Assembly (NCBI GenBank): GCA_020881835.1
Contig: CP052876.1
Location: 1 to 64,000, forward strand
Direction of reading: 5' to 3'
Length of the DNA stretch: 64,000 bases
Origin: Kineosporiaceae bacterium SCSIO 59966
Lineage (GTDB): Bacteria; Actinomycetota; Actinomycetes; Actinomycetales; SCSIO-59966
Position numbers and translations under genes: made by a program
Notes under the pieces: model-generated
What the model was told of the DNA's origin: nothing
Seen by the model: only the letters and a program-made list of their open reading frames with translations
Databases searched by the model: none
Part shown: piece after piece, positions 26,532 to 35,430 of the stretch
How positions within the stretch are numbered: position 1 is the first letter of the stretch
Layout: each line of letters begins with the position of its first letter

Positions 26532-27611
26532 TCAGCGGTCCACCTCGCCGCGGATGAACTGCTCGACCTTGGTGCGGGCGACGTCGTCCGCGTGCTGCTC
26601 CGGCGGGGACTTCATGAAGTACGACGACGCGGACAGCAGCGGGCCGCCGATCTCGCGGTCCAGGGCGATCTTGGCGCACCGCACCGCATCGATGATCACG
26701 CCGGCGGAGTTCGGGGAGTCCCAGACCTCGAGCTTGTACTCCAGGTTGAGCGGCACGTCGCCGAACGCCCGGCCCTCGAGCCGCACGTACGCCCACTTGC
26801 GGTCGTCCAGCCACTCGACGTAGTCCGACGGGCCGATGTGCACGTTGCGCCGGCCCATGTCGTGCTGGACGTTGCTCGTCACGGCCTGCGTCTTGCTGAT
26901 CTTCTTGGACTCCAGCCGCTCCCGCTCGAGCATGTTCTTGAAGTCCATGTTGCCGCCGACGTTGAGCTGGTAGGTCCGGTCGAGCACGACGCCGCGGTCC
27001 TCGAACAGCTTCGCCAGCACCCGGTGGGTGATGGTGGCGCCGACCTGGCTCTTGATGTCGTCGCCGACGATCGGCAGCCCGGCGTCGGTGAACTTCTTCG
27101 CCCACTCGGGGGTGCCGGCGATGAACACCGGCAGGGCGTTGACGAACGCCACACCGGCGTCGATGGCGCACTGGGCGTAGAACTTCGCCGCGTCCTCCGA
27201 GCCCACCGGCAGGTAGCAGACGAGCACGTCGGCCTCGGCGTCCCGGAGGGCCTGGACGACGTCGACGGGGTCGGCGTCGGACTCCTCGATCGTCTCCCGG
27301 TAGTAGCGACCCAGACCGTCGAGGGTGGGCCCGCGCTGGACGGTCACCCCGAGCGGCGGGACGTCCGCGATCGTGATCGTGTTGTTCTCGCTGGCCAGGA
27401 TGGCCTCGGAGAGGTCGAAGCCGACCTTCTTGGCGTCGACGTCGAAGGCGGCCACGAACTGCACGTCCCGGACGTGGTAGTCCCCCAGCTGCACGTGCAT
27501 GAGGCCCGGCACCGTGCCGGCCGGGTCGGCGTCGCGGTAGTAGTGGACGCCCTGGACGAGCGAGGCGGCGCAGTTGCCGACCCCCGCGAGGGCGACGCGG
27601 ACGGAACCCAT
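26532..27611 (-). CDS. ino1: Inositol-3-phosphate synthase
   Basis: 359-residue NAD-dependent synthase that turns glucose 6-phosphate into inositol 3-phosphate, the precursor of phosphatidylinositol and mycothiol. The NAD site is [20 protein letters not shown]; catalytic-core segments include [31 protein letters not shown] and [13 protein letters not shown]. The length matches the short bacterial form. It follows padR by 13 bp in the same direction and was probably co-transcribed with it, matching Rv0046c-Rv0047c. Confidence 0.96.
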   Translation of the reverse strand: MGSVRVALAGVGNCAASLVQGVHYYRDADPAGTVPGLMHVQLGDYHVRDVQFVAAFDVDAKKVGFDLSEAILASENNTITIADVPPLGVTVQRGPTLDGLGRYYRETIEESDADPVDVVQALRDAEADVLVCYLPVGSEDAAKFYAQCAIDAGVAFVNALPVFIAGTPEWAKKFTDAGLPIVGDDIKSQVGATITHRVLAKLFEDRGVVLDRTYQLNVGGNMDFKNMLERERLESKKISKTQAVTSNVQHDMGRRNVHIGPSDYVEWLDDRKWAYVRLEGRAFGDVPLNLEYKLEVWDSPNSAGVIIDAVRCAKIALDREIGGPLLSASSYFMKSPPEQHADDVARTKVEQFIRGEVDR

Positions 27612-27624
27612 TCGGTTGCTCCTT

Positions 27625-28242
27625 CTAGTTGTCGTCGTGGCCTGCCGACGGCCGGCCTCGGGTGCTGGCCGAGCCGTCGGACCGACCGAGTCGTTCGTCC
27701 TCGATGAGGGTGTCCAGCCAGCGGACCTCCCGCTCCACGGACTCCAGGCCGTGGCGCTGCAGCTCGAGGGTGTACGAGTCGAGCCGCTCCCAGGTGCGCG
27801 CCATCGACTGGCGGACGCCGTCCAGACGCTCCTGCAGCCGGCTGCGCCGCCCCTCGAGGATGCGCAGCCGGGTCTCGGCGTCGGTCCGGCCGAAGAACGC
27901 GAAACGGACGTCGAACTGCTCGTCCTCCCACGCCGTCGGGCCGACCTCGCCGAGCAGGGCCTGGAAGTGCTCCTTGCCCTCAGCGGTGAGCTGGTAGACG
28001 ATGCGGCCCCGCTTGCCTGACAACGGGTGCGGGAGCGCGGCGTCCGCGGTGGCGGTGCTGGACTCCGCGATCCAGCCGTTCGCGAGCAGCTCCTTGAGGC
28101 AGGGGTACAGGGTGCCGTAGGAGAACGCGCGGAACGAGCCGAGCATGGAGTTCAGCCGCTTGCGCAGCTCGTAGCCGTGCATCGGGGACTCGTGCAGCAG
28201 GCCGAGGACGGCGAGCGTCATGACGCTGCTGCGACGGCTCAC
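27625..28242 (-). CDS. PadR-family transcriptional regulator
   Basis: 205-residue PadR regulator with an N-terminal winged helix (about 5-90) that includes [21 protein letters not shown] and [18 protein letters not shown], and a C-terminal coiled-coil dimerisation region (about 115-195) rich in Arg, Leu and Glu. GTG 28242 fits a GAAGGGGG ribosome-binding site. It lies just upstream of ino1. An array of 13-bp repeats with a PadR-type palindrome 54 bp upstream suggests autoregulation, and perhaps control of the divergent PBP gene. Confidence 0.88.
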   Translation of the reverse strand: MSRRSSVMTLAVLGLLHESPMHGYELRKRLNSMLGSFRAFSYGTLYPCLKELLANGWIAESSTATADAALPHPLSGKRGRIVYQLTAEGKEHFQALLGEVGPTAWEDEQFDVRFAFFGRTDAETRLRILEGRRSRLQERLDGVRQSMARTWERLDSYTLELQRHGLESVEREVRWLDTLIEDERLGRSDGSASTRGRPSAGHDDN

Positions 28243-28295
28243 CTGGCACGCCCCCTTCTCGACTGGCCGGCCGGCGGTGTCACGGGCACGGTGGT

Positions 28296-28373
28296 GATGT
28301 ACCGGCTCGACGTCCCGGCACGATGTACCGGCCCGATGTACCGGCTCGATGTATCGGTTCGATACATCGGAAC
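28296..28373. repeat. Six tandem 13-bp repeats between padR and the PBP gene
   Basis: Units start at 28296, 28309, 28322, 28335, 28348 and 28361. The consensus is GATGTACCGGCTC: units 1 and 4 match it exactly, unit 3 differs at one base, unit 2 at three, and units 5-6 drift towards TATCGG and ACATCGG, creating an inverted repeat. The array is contiguous, with no spacers. It lies in the divergent promoter region and resembles iterons or a multi-site operator. Confidence 0.85.
28349..28367. promoter_or_regulatory. PadR-type operator palindrome
   Basis: ATGTATC-N5-GATACAT is a perfect inverted repeat with 7-bp arms formed by units 5 and 6 of the 13-bp array. PadR proteins are known to bind ATGT/ACAT-type inverted repeats, so this is the likely high-affinity site for the adjacent padR product. 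Confidence 0.65.
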
Positions 28374-28534
28374 GATAGGCGGGGGCCGGGGTGTTGGCAA
28401 ACCGGGAACCGGCCCGTCGGTTCGGCGTCACCGCCGGTACACCGCGTGGCTACCGGCGGGGGGCACCGGCCGATCTCGTCCATACTTGACCGGGCTGCCC
28501 GCAGGCAGCGTCCCGTAGACCTGGAAGAGAGACC

Positions 28535-30793
28535 GTGGCACGTCCAGACCAGCCTCGTCCCGCCGGTAACCGGTCGGCCCCCGCCGGACGCCGCGAGCGC
28601 CCGGGCAACCGCGGACGCCGCTGGGCCGCGGTGCTCGGGGGACTCGTCCTGCTCGGCGTCGTCCTGGCCGGGGGGCTGTTCGCCGTCGGCTACGCGGCCA
28701 CCGACATCCCGGACCCCAACGAGCTCGTCGACGCCCAGACGACGACGGTCTACTACAGCGACGGCGAGTCGGTGATGGGCGAGTTCGCCGCCCAGGACCG
28801 CACGATCCTGGCTCCCGAGGAGATCCCCGAGCACGTCAAGCAGGCCGTGATCGCCGCCGAGGACCGCACCTTCTACGAGAACCGCGGGATCTCCCTGACC
28901 GGTATCGCGCGGGCCTTCTGGAACAACCTGCGCGGCAACTCCACCCAGGGCGGGTCGACGATCACCCAGCAGTACGTGAAGAACTACTACCTGGAGTCCG
29001 ACCGCACCCTCACCCGCAAGATCCAAGAGGCGTTCATCGCCATCAAGATCGACCAGCAGCTCGACAAGGAGCAGATCCTCGCCGACTACCTCAACACGAT
29101 CTACTTCGGGCGCGGCGCGTACGGGATCCAGTCCGCCGCCCAGGCCTACTTCGGCAAGGACGCCGGGGAGCTGACCGTGAACGAGGCCGCCCTGCTCGCC
29201 GGGATCATCCCGGCCCCGAGCCGGTGGGACCCGGCCGAGAACCCCGAGCGGGCGCAGGAGCGTTACGAGTACGTGCTGTCCGGGATGGCCGACCTCGGGT
29301 ACGTCGACGAGACCGCGGCGTCCCAGCCGATGCCCGAGACGATCGCCTACGAGCCGACCGACCGGCTGGCCGGGCCGACCGGCTACCTGCTCACCGGCGT
29401 CCGGGACGAGGTGCTGGCCCGTACCGCGTTCACCGAGAACGACCTCGACCGCGGCGGCCTGTCCATCGTCACCACCATCGACAAGGACGCCCAGGAGGCC
29501 GCGGTGGCGGCCGTCCAGGACCCGGAGAACCTGCCGGTCGAGGGCCGCCCGGAGACGCTGCAGGCCGCGCTGGTGTCCATCGACCCGGCATCCGGGGCGG
29601 TGCGCGCGATGTACGGCGGTGAGGACTACCTCACCCGCCAGCGCAACGCCGTGACCCAGGACATCGCCCAGGCCGGGTCGACGTTCAAGCCGTTCACCCT
29701 GGTCGCCGCCCTCGAGCAGGGCATCTCCCTGCGCACCGAGCTGCCCGGATACAGCCCGATGGAGTTCCCCGACTTCTACGTCGACGAGTCCGGCGAGCCG
29801 GTACCGGTGAACAACTTCGACAACGCCCAGTACGGCGAGATCGACCTGGTCCGGGCGACCCAGAACTCCGTCAACACCGTCTACGTCGGTCTCAACGAGA
29901 TGGTGGGGCCGGACGCGACGGCCGACGTCGCCGTCCGCGCCGGCATCCCGCAGGACGCGGTCACCCCGCCCACCCCCTCGAACGTGCTGGGCAGCCCGTC
30001 GGTGACCCCGATGGCCATGGGCGAGGCCTACGCGACGTTCGCCGCCCAGGGCGTCCACCACGAGCCGTACCTCGTCGAGCGGATCGACCAGGACGGCTCG
30101 ACGGTCTACGCCGCGGACATCGAGGAGCGGAGGGTCATCGCCGAGGACGTCATGGCCGACACCACGTACGCGCTGCAGGCCGTCGTCGAGGCCGGCTCCG
30201 GCCGCGCCGCCAGCGCCCTAGGCCGCCCGGCCGCCGGCAAGACCGGCACCTCCAACGACAGCCGGTCGGCCTGGTTCGCCGGCTTCGTGCCCCAGCTCGC
30301 CACCGTCGTCGGCATCTACAACGTCGGGCCGAACGGGGAGCAGCTGGAGATCCCGCCGTTCGGTGGGCGGCGCTCCATCACCGGCGGCTCGTTCCCGGCG
30401 CAGATCTGGACGGCGTACATGAGCTCGGCGCTCGAGGGCGTCGAGGTCGTCGACTTCCCGCCCCGAGGGGACGTCGGGGAGGTCCCGCGCGAGCAGGTCA
30501 CGCCGACCCCGACGCCGACGACCACCACGACCACCCCGACCCCGACGACGACCACGACGACGACCACCCCGACGCCGACGACGACCACGACGACGACCAC
30601 GCCGACCCCGACCCCGACCACGAGCACACCGAGCCCGACGACCACGCCGCCGCCGCCGGAGGGCGACCGGCGCCGGTTGTGCGAGATCGACCCCACGCTG
30701 CCGTTCTGCCCCGACCCGGAGCCCACCGGCGGGGACGTCGGGGACGCGGGGGACGGCGTCGGGGAGCAGCCGCCGGTCGAGCCGGGCGCCTGA
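28535..30793 (+). CDS. ponA: Class A penicillin-binding protein (PonA1-like)
   Basis: 752-residue bifunctional peptidoglycan synthase. There is a short cytoplasmic tail, a transmembrane helix (about 31-53), a GT51 glycosyltransferase with AAEDRTFYENRG (catalytic Glu109) and STQGGSTITQQYVKN, then a transpeptidase with STFK at 382-385, SVN in TQNSVNTVY and KTGT at 569-572. The C-terminal external tail has a Thr/Pro repeat followed by RRLCEIDPTLPFCPDPEP, a possible disulfide loop. The gene corresponds to Rv0050 in position. GTG 28535 follows GGAAGAGAG. It may be controlled by the PadR array upstream. Confidence 0.95.
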   Translation: MARPDQPRPAGNRSAPAGRRERPGNRGRRWAAVLGGLVLLGVVLAGGLFAVGYAATDIPDPNELVDAQTTTVYYSDGESVMGEFAAQDRTILAPEEIPEHVKQAVIAAEDRTFYENRGISLTGIARAFWNNLRGNSTQGGSTITQQYVKNYYLESDRTLTRKIQEAFIAIKIDQQLDKEQILADYLNTIYFGRGAYGIQSAAQAYFGKDAGELTVNEAALLAGIIPAPSRWDPAENPERAQERYEYVLSGMADLGYVDETAASQPMPETIAYEPTDRLAGPTGYLLTGVRDEVLARTAFTENDLDRGGLSIVTTIDKDAQEAAVAAVQDPENLPVEGRPETLQAALVSIDPASGAVRAMYGGEDYLTRQRNAVTQDIAQAGSTFKPFTLVAALEQGISLRTELPGYSPMEFPDFYVDESGEPVPVNNFDNAQYGEIDLVRATQNSVNTVYVGLNEMVGPDATADVAVRAGIPQDAVTPPTPSNVLGSPSVTPMAMGEAYATFAAQGVHHEPYLVERIDQDGSTVYAADIEERRVIAEDVMADTTYALQAVVEAGSGRAASALGRPAAGKTGTSNDSRSAWFAGFVPQLATVVGIYNVGPNGEQLEIPPFGGRRSITGGSFPAQIWTAYMSSALEGVEVVDFPPRGDVGEVPREQVTPTPTPTTTTTTPTPTTTTTTTTPTPTTTTTTTTPTPTPTTSTPSPTTTPPPPEGDRRRLCEIDPTLPFCPDPEPTGGDVGDAGDGVGEQPPVEPGA

Positions 30794-30803
30794 CGGGGAC
30801 CCC

Positions 30804-32189
30804 GTGACGAGGCCGGTCGCGCCGACCCGCGAGGACCCGGTCGCCCGGGTGGCCAGCGAGGTCGCCGGAGGACCGGCCGGCCGGCACCTGGCCGCCGGGC
30901 GCGGCCGGTGGCCCGCCACCTCGGTCCTCGCCCTGCTGACCGTCCCCACCCTGGTGCTCGCCGTCCTGCTGCGGCAGCCGTGCCGGGCGCTGCGGTTCGC
31001 GTCCCCGGACCAGCTCACCCACGCCTGCTACTCCGACGTCCCCGCGGTGGTCTCGGCCGCCGGGCTGGACCGCGGCGTGCTCCCCTACCTGTCGACCCCT
31101 GACCCGTCGAGCGCGGACGGGACACGTCTGACCGAGCCGATCGGCACCGGCTGGCTGCTCGCCGCCCTGGCCGCGCTCGCCCCGGACGGGGCGGACGCCG
31201 TGGTGTGGGTGTTCGACCTCGCGGTGGTGCTCGTCGCCGTCGCCCTCGTCGTCACCGTGCTGGCCGTCGCGGCCCTCGCAGGTCGGCGGCCGTGGGACGC
31301 GGCGCTCGTCGCCGTGTCCCCGGTCGTCCCGGCTGCCGCCCTGGTCTCCCTCGACCTCGTCGCGGTCGCGCTCGCCGTGCTCGGCGTGCTCGCGCAGGCC
31401 CGCAGCCGCCCCGGGGTGGCCGGCGTCCTGCTCGGCCTGGCGGTCGTCGTCCGGCCGACCGCCCTGCTCGTGCTGCTCGCCGTGCTCGTCCTGGCCGTGC
31501 GCGCCGGGCGGCGTCGGACGGCCGGCACCCTCGCCGGGGCGGCCCTCGCCGGGTGGGGGGCGGTGAGCCTGCCGGTGCTCGCGGTCAGTCCCGCCGCCTT
31601 CACCGCGTCGTGGCAGGGGACGCTCAGCCTGGACGCCGGCTACGGGTCGCTGTGGCTGCTGCCCCAGCTCGCCGGGGCGCCGCTGCCCGCCGGCGTCGTC
31701 CGGTGGTTGGCGCTCAGCGCGGTGATCGCCGTCGTCGTCGGGGTGCTGGCCTGGGCACTCACCCTGGCGCACAGGCCCCGGCTGCCCGCGCTCGTCGTCG
31801 TCCTCGTCGCCGGCGTGCTCGTGGTGTCCCCGGCCGTGCCGGTGCAGACGTCGCTGTGGCTGCTGCCCTTCGCCGCGCTCGCCGTCCCGGTGTGGCGCGA
31901 CCACCTTCTGTGGGGGGCCGCCGAGCTCGCCTACGCCACCGGCACCTGGCTGTACCTGTACGGGCTGCAGGAGCCCGACCGCGGGTTGCCGCCGTGGGCG
32001 TACGGCACGCTGCTGGTGCTCCGGCTGGCCGCGATCGGCTGGCTGGCGGCCCGAGCCGTGGCCCTGTCCCGGTCCCCCGAGCGGGACCCCGTGCGGGCTC
32101 CGGCCGACGCCCCGGGGCTGGGCCGCGACGACCCCGCGGCCGGTCCGCTCGAGGGGGCCACGGACGCCGTCGTCGTCCGCTTCCGCTGA
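30804..32189 (+). CDS. GT87-like integral membrane glycosyltransferase
   Basis: 461-residue polytopic membrane protein with about 10-12 hydrophobic segments. It resembles the glycosyltransferase family 87 (DUF2029) group, which uses polyprenyl-phosphate sugars in actinobacterial envelope assembly, and matches Rv0051 in position. Conserved-looking external loop features include the N-terminal ACYSDVPAVV and the TEPIGTGWLLAALA segment. It begins at GTG 30804, 10 bp after the PBP stop, so it is probably co-transcribed with it. The sugar donor and acceptor are unknown. Confidence 0.75.
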   Translation: MTRPVAPTREDPVARVASEVAGGPAGRHLAAGRGRWPATSVLALLTVPTLVLAVLLRQPCRALRFASPDQLTHACYSDVPAVVSAAGLDRGVLPYLSTPDPSSADGTRLTEPIGTGWLLAALAALAPDGADAVVWVFDLAVVLVAVALVVTVLAVAALAGRRPWDAALVAVSPVVPAAALVSLDLVAVALAVLGVLAQARSRPGVAGVLLGLAVVVRPTALLVLLAVLVLAVRAGRRRTAGTLAGAALAGWGAVSLPVLAVSPAAFTASWQGTLSLDAGYGSLWLLPQLAGAPLPAGVVRWLALSAVIAVVVGVLAWALTLAHRPRLPALVVVLVAGVLVVSPAVPVQTSLWLLPFAALAVPVWRDHLLWGAAELAYATGTWLYLYGLQEPDRGLPPWAYGTLLVLRLAAIGWLAARAVALSRSPERDPVRAPADAPGLGRDDPAAGPLEGATDAVVVRFR

Positions 32190-32210
32190 CAGCAGGTACC
32201 CTGGACCGTC

Positions 32211-32232
32211 GGACGCCGCAGGTGCGGCGTCC
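32211..32232 (+). terminator. Hairpin between the GT87 gene and rpsF
   Basis: Perfect 10-base arms (32211-32220 and 32223-32232) separated by two bases, starting 21 bp after the GT87 stop. It could terminate that transcript or be part of the rpsF leader. No U-tract is present. Confidence 0.45.
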
Positions 32233-32256
32233 GTCGTCTGACGCACCAACCCTCCT

Positions 32257-32275
32257 GTCACGGAGAGACCGTGAC
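32257..32275 (+). promoter_or_regulatory. Hairpin in the rpsF leader (possible S6:S18 site)
   Basis: GTCACGG and CCGTGAC form a 7-bp stem around a 5-base loop (32264-32268), ending 30 bp before the rpsF ATG. Many bacteria have an S6:S18-binding leader hairpin upstream of rpsF, with a CCG element near the stem. The position and CCG bases fit, but the match is not detailed enough for a firm call. Confidence 0.35.
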
Positions 32276-32305
32276 CGCTGAGTCCAGAGGAGGTGGGTTC
32301 TGAGC

Positions 32306-32596
32306 ATGCGTCGTTATGAGCTGATGGTGATCCTCGACCCCGAGCTCGAGGAGCGCACCGTCGCCCCGTCTCTCGACAGGTTCCTCAACGTCGTCCGCAG
32401 TGGCGGCGGCTCCGTGGAGAACGTCGACATCTGGGGTCGTCGCCGGCTGGCGTACGACATCCAGAAGAAGTCCGAGGGCATCTACGCGGTGGTCGACCTC
32501 ACCGCCACCCCGGAGGTCGCCAAGGAGCTCGACCGGCAGCTGAACCTCAACGAGGCCGTGCTGCGGACCAAGCTGCTGCGCCCCGAGGTGCACTGA
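32306..32596 (+). CDS. rpsF: 30S ribosomal protein S6
   Basis: 96-residue S6 of the small ribosomal subunit. The sequence [18 protein letters not shown] is the family start and [20 protein letters not shown] the central conserved stretch. It binds S18, encoded two genes downstream. The ATG at 32306 follows AGGAGG at 32286-32291. First gene of the conserved rpsF-ssb-rpsR-rplI operon. Confidence 0.98.
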   Translation: MRRYELMVILDPELEERTVAPSLDRFLNVVRSGGGSVENVDIWGRRRLAYDIQKKSEGIYAVVDLTATPEVAKELDRQLNLNEAVLRTKLLRPEVH

Positions 32597-32658
32597 CCGC
32601 TGCTTGTCGGAGCACGCCGCTACCGTCCTGCAGACACGTCCGAGACGAGGGAGGCCCC

Positions 32659-33192
32659 ATGGCCGGCGAGACCAAGATCACGGTGATCGGCAACCTCACG
32701 AACGACCCCGAGCTGCGGTTCACGCCGTCCGGGGCCGCGGTCGCCAACTTCACCGTGGCGTCCACTCCGCGCAACTTCGACCGCCAGACCAGCGAGTGGA
32801 AGGACGGCGAGACGCTGTTCCTGCGCTGCTCGGTGTGGCGGGACGCGGCGGAGAATGTCGCCGAGTCCCTCGTCCGCGGCAGCCGCGTCATCGTCACCGG
32901 CAACCTCGTGTCGCGCTCGTTCGAGACGAAGGAGGGCGAGCGCCGCACCGTCAACGAGGTGCAGGTCGACGAGGTCGGCCCGTCGCTGCGCTACGCCACC
33001 GCCAAGGTCAACAAGACCAGCCGCGGCGGCGGGGGCTTCGGCGGCGGCCAGGCCGGTCAGGCCGGTGGCCAGCAGCAGGAGGACCCGTGGGCCACCAGCC
33101 CCGGCTCCGGCGGCCAGTCCGGCGCAGGTCAGGCCGGCCAGGCAGGCGGCGGCTGGGGCGGCGGCTCGTACTCCGAGGAACCGCCGTTCTGA
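32659..33192 (+). CDS. ssb: Single-stranded DNA-binding protein
   Basis: 177-residue SSB. An N-terminal OB fold (about 1-110) includes [19 protein letters not shown] and [18 protein letters not shown]. It is followed by a disordered Gly/Gln-rich linker and the acidic C-terminal peptide SEEPPF, the docking tip for replication and repair partners. Located between rpsF and rpsR as in other bacteria. The replicative helicase gene dnaB lies 3 kb downstream. Confidence 0.97.
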   Translation: MAGETKITVIGNLTNDPELRFTPSGAAVANFTVASTPRNFDRQTSEWKDGETLFLRCSVWRDAAENVAESLVRGSRVIVTGNLVSRSFETKEGERRTVNEVQVDEVGPSLRYATAKVNKTSRGGGGFGGGQAGQAGGQQQEDPWATSPGSGGQSGAGQAGQAGGGWGGGSYSEEPPF

Positions 33193-33280
33193 TCCGCTGA
33201 ACCGCTCCCTGAACCACTCATCCACCCCCCATCCCGGGTCACCACAGCAGAACCCGGGCTCCCACCGAAGGAGCACCACG

Positions 33281-33511
33281 ATGGTCAAGCCGGCTGTGCG
33301 AAAGCCGAAGAAGAAGCAGAACCCGCTCAAGGGCGTCGAGTACGTCGACTACAAGGACACCGCGCTGCTGCGGAAGTTCATCTCCGACCGGGGCAAGATC
33401 CGCGCCCGCCGGGTCACCGGGGTCACGGTCCAGCAGCAGCGTCAGATCGCCAAGGCCGTGAAGAACGCCCGCGAGATGGCCCTCCTGCCGTACTCGAGCT
33501 CGGCGCGCTGA
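33281..33511 (+). CDS. rpsR: 30S ribosomal protein S18
   Basis: 76-residue basic S18. The core [20 protein letters not shown] and [26 protein letters not shown] is typical. It has no cysteine zinc site, so it is the Zn-independent form by sequence. ATG 33281 has AAGGAG upstream (33268-33273). It partners S6. Confidence 0.98.
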   Translation: MVKPAVRKPKKKQNPLKGVEYVDYKDTALLRKFISDRGKIRARRVTGVTVQQQRQIAKAVKNAREMALLPYSSSAR

Positions 33512-33524
33512 GGAGGGACGACAG

Positions 33525-33974
33525 ATGAAGCTCATCCTCACCCAGGAGGTCACCGGTCTCGGCGAGCCCGGTGACGTCGTCGAGGTCAAGGACGGCTACG
33601 GCCGCAACTACCTCGTCCCCCGCGGCCTGGCCACCGCCTGGACCAAGGGCGGCCAGAAGCAGGTCGAGGCGATCCGCAAGGCCCGGCAGAGCCGGGAGAT
33701 CGCGACGCTCGAGGAGGCCCGCTCGGTGAAGGCCTCGCTGGAGTCCGGCCGGGTCCGCCTGCCGGTCCGGGCCGGCCAGTCCGGCCGGCTGTTCGGCGCC
33801 GTGACCCCCGCGGACGTCGCCGAGGCCGTCAAGGCGTCGACCGGTGCCGAGATCGACCGGCGCAAGGTCGAGATCGACCAGCCGATCAAGTCGCTCGGCT
33901 CCCACCAGGTGCAGGTCCGCCTGCACCCGGAGGTCCAGGCGACCATCGACGTCGAGGTCGTCGCCGCGTCCTGA
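33525..33974 (+). CDS. rplI: 50S ribosomal protein L9
   Basis: 149-residue L9. It has the N-terminal rRNA-binding domain with [30 protein letters not shown], a long connecting helix (about 40-75), and a C-terminal domain with [16 protein letters not shown]. Last gene of the operon, 13 bp after rpsR. A strong hairpin follows. Confidence 0.98.
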   Translation: MKLILTQEVTGLGEPGDVVEVKDGYGRNYLVPRGLATAWTKGGQKQVEAIRKARQSREIATLEEARSVKASLESGRVRLPVRAGQSGRLFGAVTPADVAEAVKASTGAEIDRRKVEIDQPIKSLGSHQVQVRLHPEVQATIDVEVVAAS

Positions 33975-34008
33975 CGCCGGCGCAACACCGCCACGACAGC
34001 CGCCGTCA

Positions 34009-34042
34009 CGACGGGCCTGCCCCGGCTGGGGCAGGCCCGTCG
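34009..34042. terminator. Bidirectional terminator after rplI
   Basis: A perfect 15-bp stem (34009-34023 with 34028-34042) around a 4-base loop GGCT. It lies 35 bp after the rplI stop and 27 bp before the end of the leftward MATE gene, so it can serve both transcripts. Confidence 0.8.
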
Positions 34043-34068
34043 CCGTCCGGGGTCGTCGTCCGGGATGG

Positions 34069-35430
34069 TCAGCGGGCCGCCCCGGTGACCAGCCACGCGT
34101 CCCCTCGCGCCCGCAGACCCAGCGTGACCGCTCGCGCCAGCATGAAGCCCAGCCCGAACGCCACCCACAGCCAGACCAGGCCGGTCGTGCCGCCCGGGGC
34201 AGCAAGGAGCACGAGCCCGGCAAGCGGCAGGTAGGCGACCAGGGTGAGCACGCCGGCCACCGCCAGGTACCGGCCGTCACCGGCGCCGATGAGCACCCCG
34301 TCGAGCACGAACACCCAGCCGGCGACCGGCTGGGCGAGCGCCGCGACCACGAGTGCCGCGGTGACCGCCGAGCGGACCGCCGGGTCCGGCGTGAACAGGG
34401 CCGGCAGCACCGGGGAGGTGGCGAGCAGCAGCGCGCCGAGGACGACGCCACTGGTGACGCCCCACTGCAGCATCCGGCGGGTGGCGCCGCGGGCCTGGGC
34501 CACGTCGCCGGCGCCCAGTGCCCGGCCGGTGATCGCCTGGCCGGCGATGGCGACCGCGTCGAGAGCGAACGCGAGGAACGTCCACAGCGTCGAGACCACC
34601 TGGTGGGCGGCCAGTGCGGTGTCGCCCTGCCGGGCCGCGACGGCGGTGGTGACGAGCAGGGCCACCCGCAGGGTCAGCGTCCGCACGACGAGCGGCAGGC
34701 CGGACCGGCCGGCGGCCGCGACCCCCCGACGCCGGGGGGCCAGCGACACGTCGTGGCGGCGCGCTCCCCGCACGACGACGACCGCGAGGGCGGTGGCCAT
34801 CCCCAGCTGGGCGAGCACCGTCCCGATCGCCGACCCGGCGATCCCCAGCCCCAGCCCGTGCACGAGCACGACGTTGAGGACGACGTTCGCCCCGGCGCCG
34901 GTCGCCGCCACGACGAGCGGGGTCCGGGTGTCCTGCAGCCCCCGCAGCACCCCGGTCGCGGCGAGCACGACGAGCATCGCCGGCAGCCCGGGCAGCGACC
35001 AGCGCAGGTAGGCCTCGGCGTGCGGCGCGGCCGCGGTCGACGCCCCCAGCGCAGCCACGATCTCGGGCGCCCACAGCCAGCCGGCGACCGCTGTCGGCAC
35101 GCCGAGCCCGGCGGCCAGCCACATCCCGTCGACGCCCTGGGCCAGTGCGGCCCGCAGGTCCCCGGCGCCGAACCGGCGGGCCACGGCGCCGGTGGTCGCG
35201 TAGGCGAGGAAGACGAACATCCCCACCGCGGTGGCCAGCGCGGCCCCGGCGACGCCGAGACCGGCGAGCGGGGCGGTGCCCAGGTAGCCGATGATCGCCG
35301 AGTCGGCGAGCAGGAACAGCGGTTCGGCGACGAGCGCGCCGAACGCCGGCACGGCCAGCCGGAGGATCTCCCGGTCGTGTCCCCGCCCCTCCCCCCTCCC
35401 CCTCCCTCGGTGATCATGCAATCCCGCCAC
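34069..35430 (-). CDS. MATE-family multidrug/toxin efflux transporter
   Basis: 453-residue MATE (DinF-like) cation-coupled exporter with 12 predicted helices. The N-terminal REILRLAVPAFGALVAEPLFLLADSAIIG is the family opening, and GLQDTRTPLVVAATGAGANVVLNVVLV is the conserved mid-protein segment. The only in-frame starts before that conserved opening are GTG 35430 and TTG 35421, and both lie in a copy of the 23-bp repeat. The leading ~20 residues are therefore repeat-derived and Gly/Arg-rich. The native start may have been displaced. Confidence 0.85.
   Translation of the reverse strand: MAGLHDHRGRGRGEGRGHDREILRLAVPAFGALVAEPLFLLADSAIIGYLGTAPLAGLGVAGAALATAVGMFVFLAYATTGAVARRFGAGDLRAALAQGVDGMWLAAGLGVPTAVAGWLWAPEIVAALGASTAAAPHAEAYLRWSLPGLPAMLVVLAATGVLRGLQDTRTPLVVAATGAGANVVLNVVLVHGLGLGIAGSAIGTVLAQLGMATALAVVVVRGARRHDVSLAPRRRGVAAAGRSGLPLVVRTLTLRVALLVTTAVAARQGDTALAAHQVVSTLWTFLAFALDAVAIAGQAITGRALGAGDVAQARGATRRMLQWGVTSGVVLGALLLATSPVLPALFTPDPAVRSAVTAALVVAALAQPVAGWVFVLDGVLIGAGDGRYLAVAGVLTLVAYLPLAGLVLLAAPGGTTGLVWLWVAFGLGFMLARAVTLGLRARGDAWLVTGAAR

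Noticed and set aside
28296-28373. Plasmid-type replication iterons
   Set aside because: Size and tandem layout are similar, but no rep gene is nearby and the array lies in a divergent promoter beside a PadR gene, so an operator is more likely.
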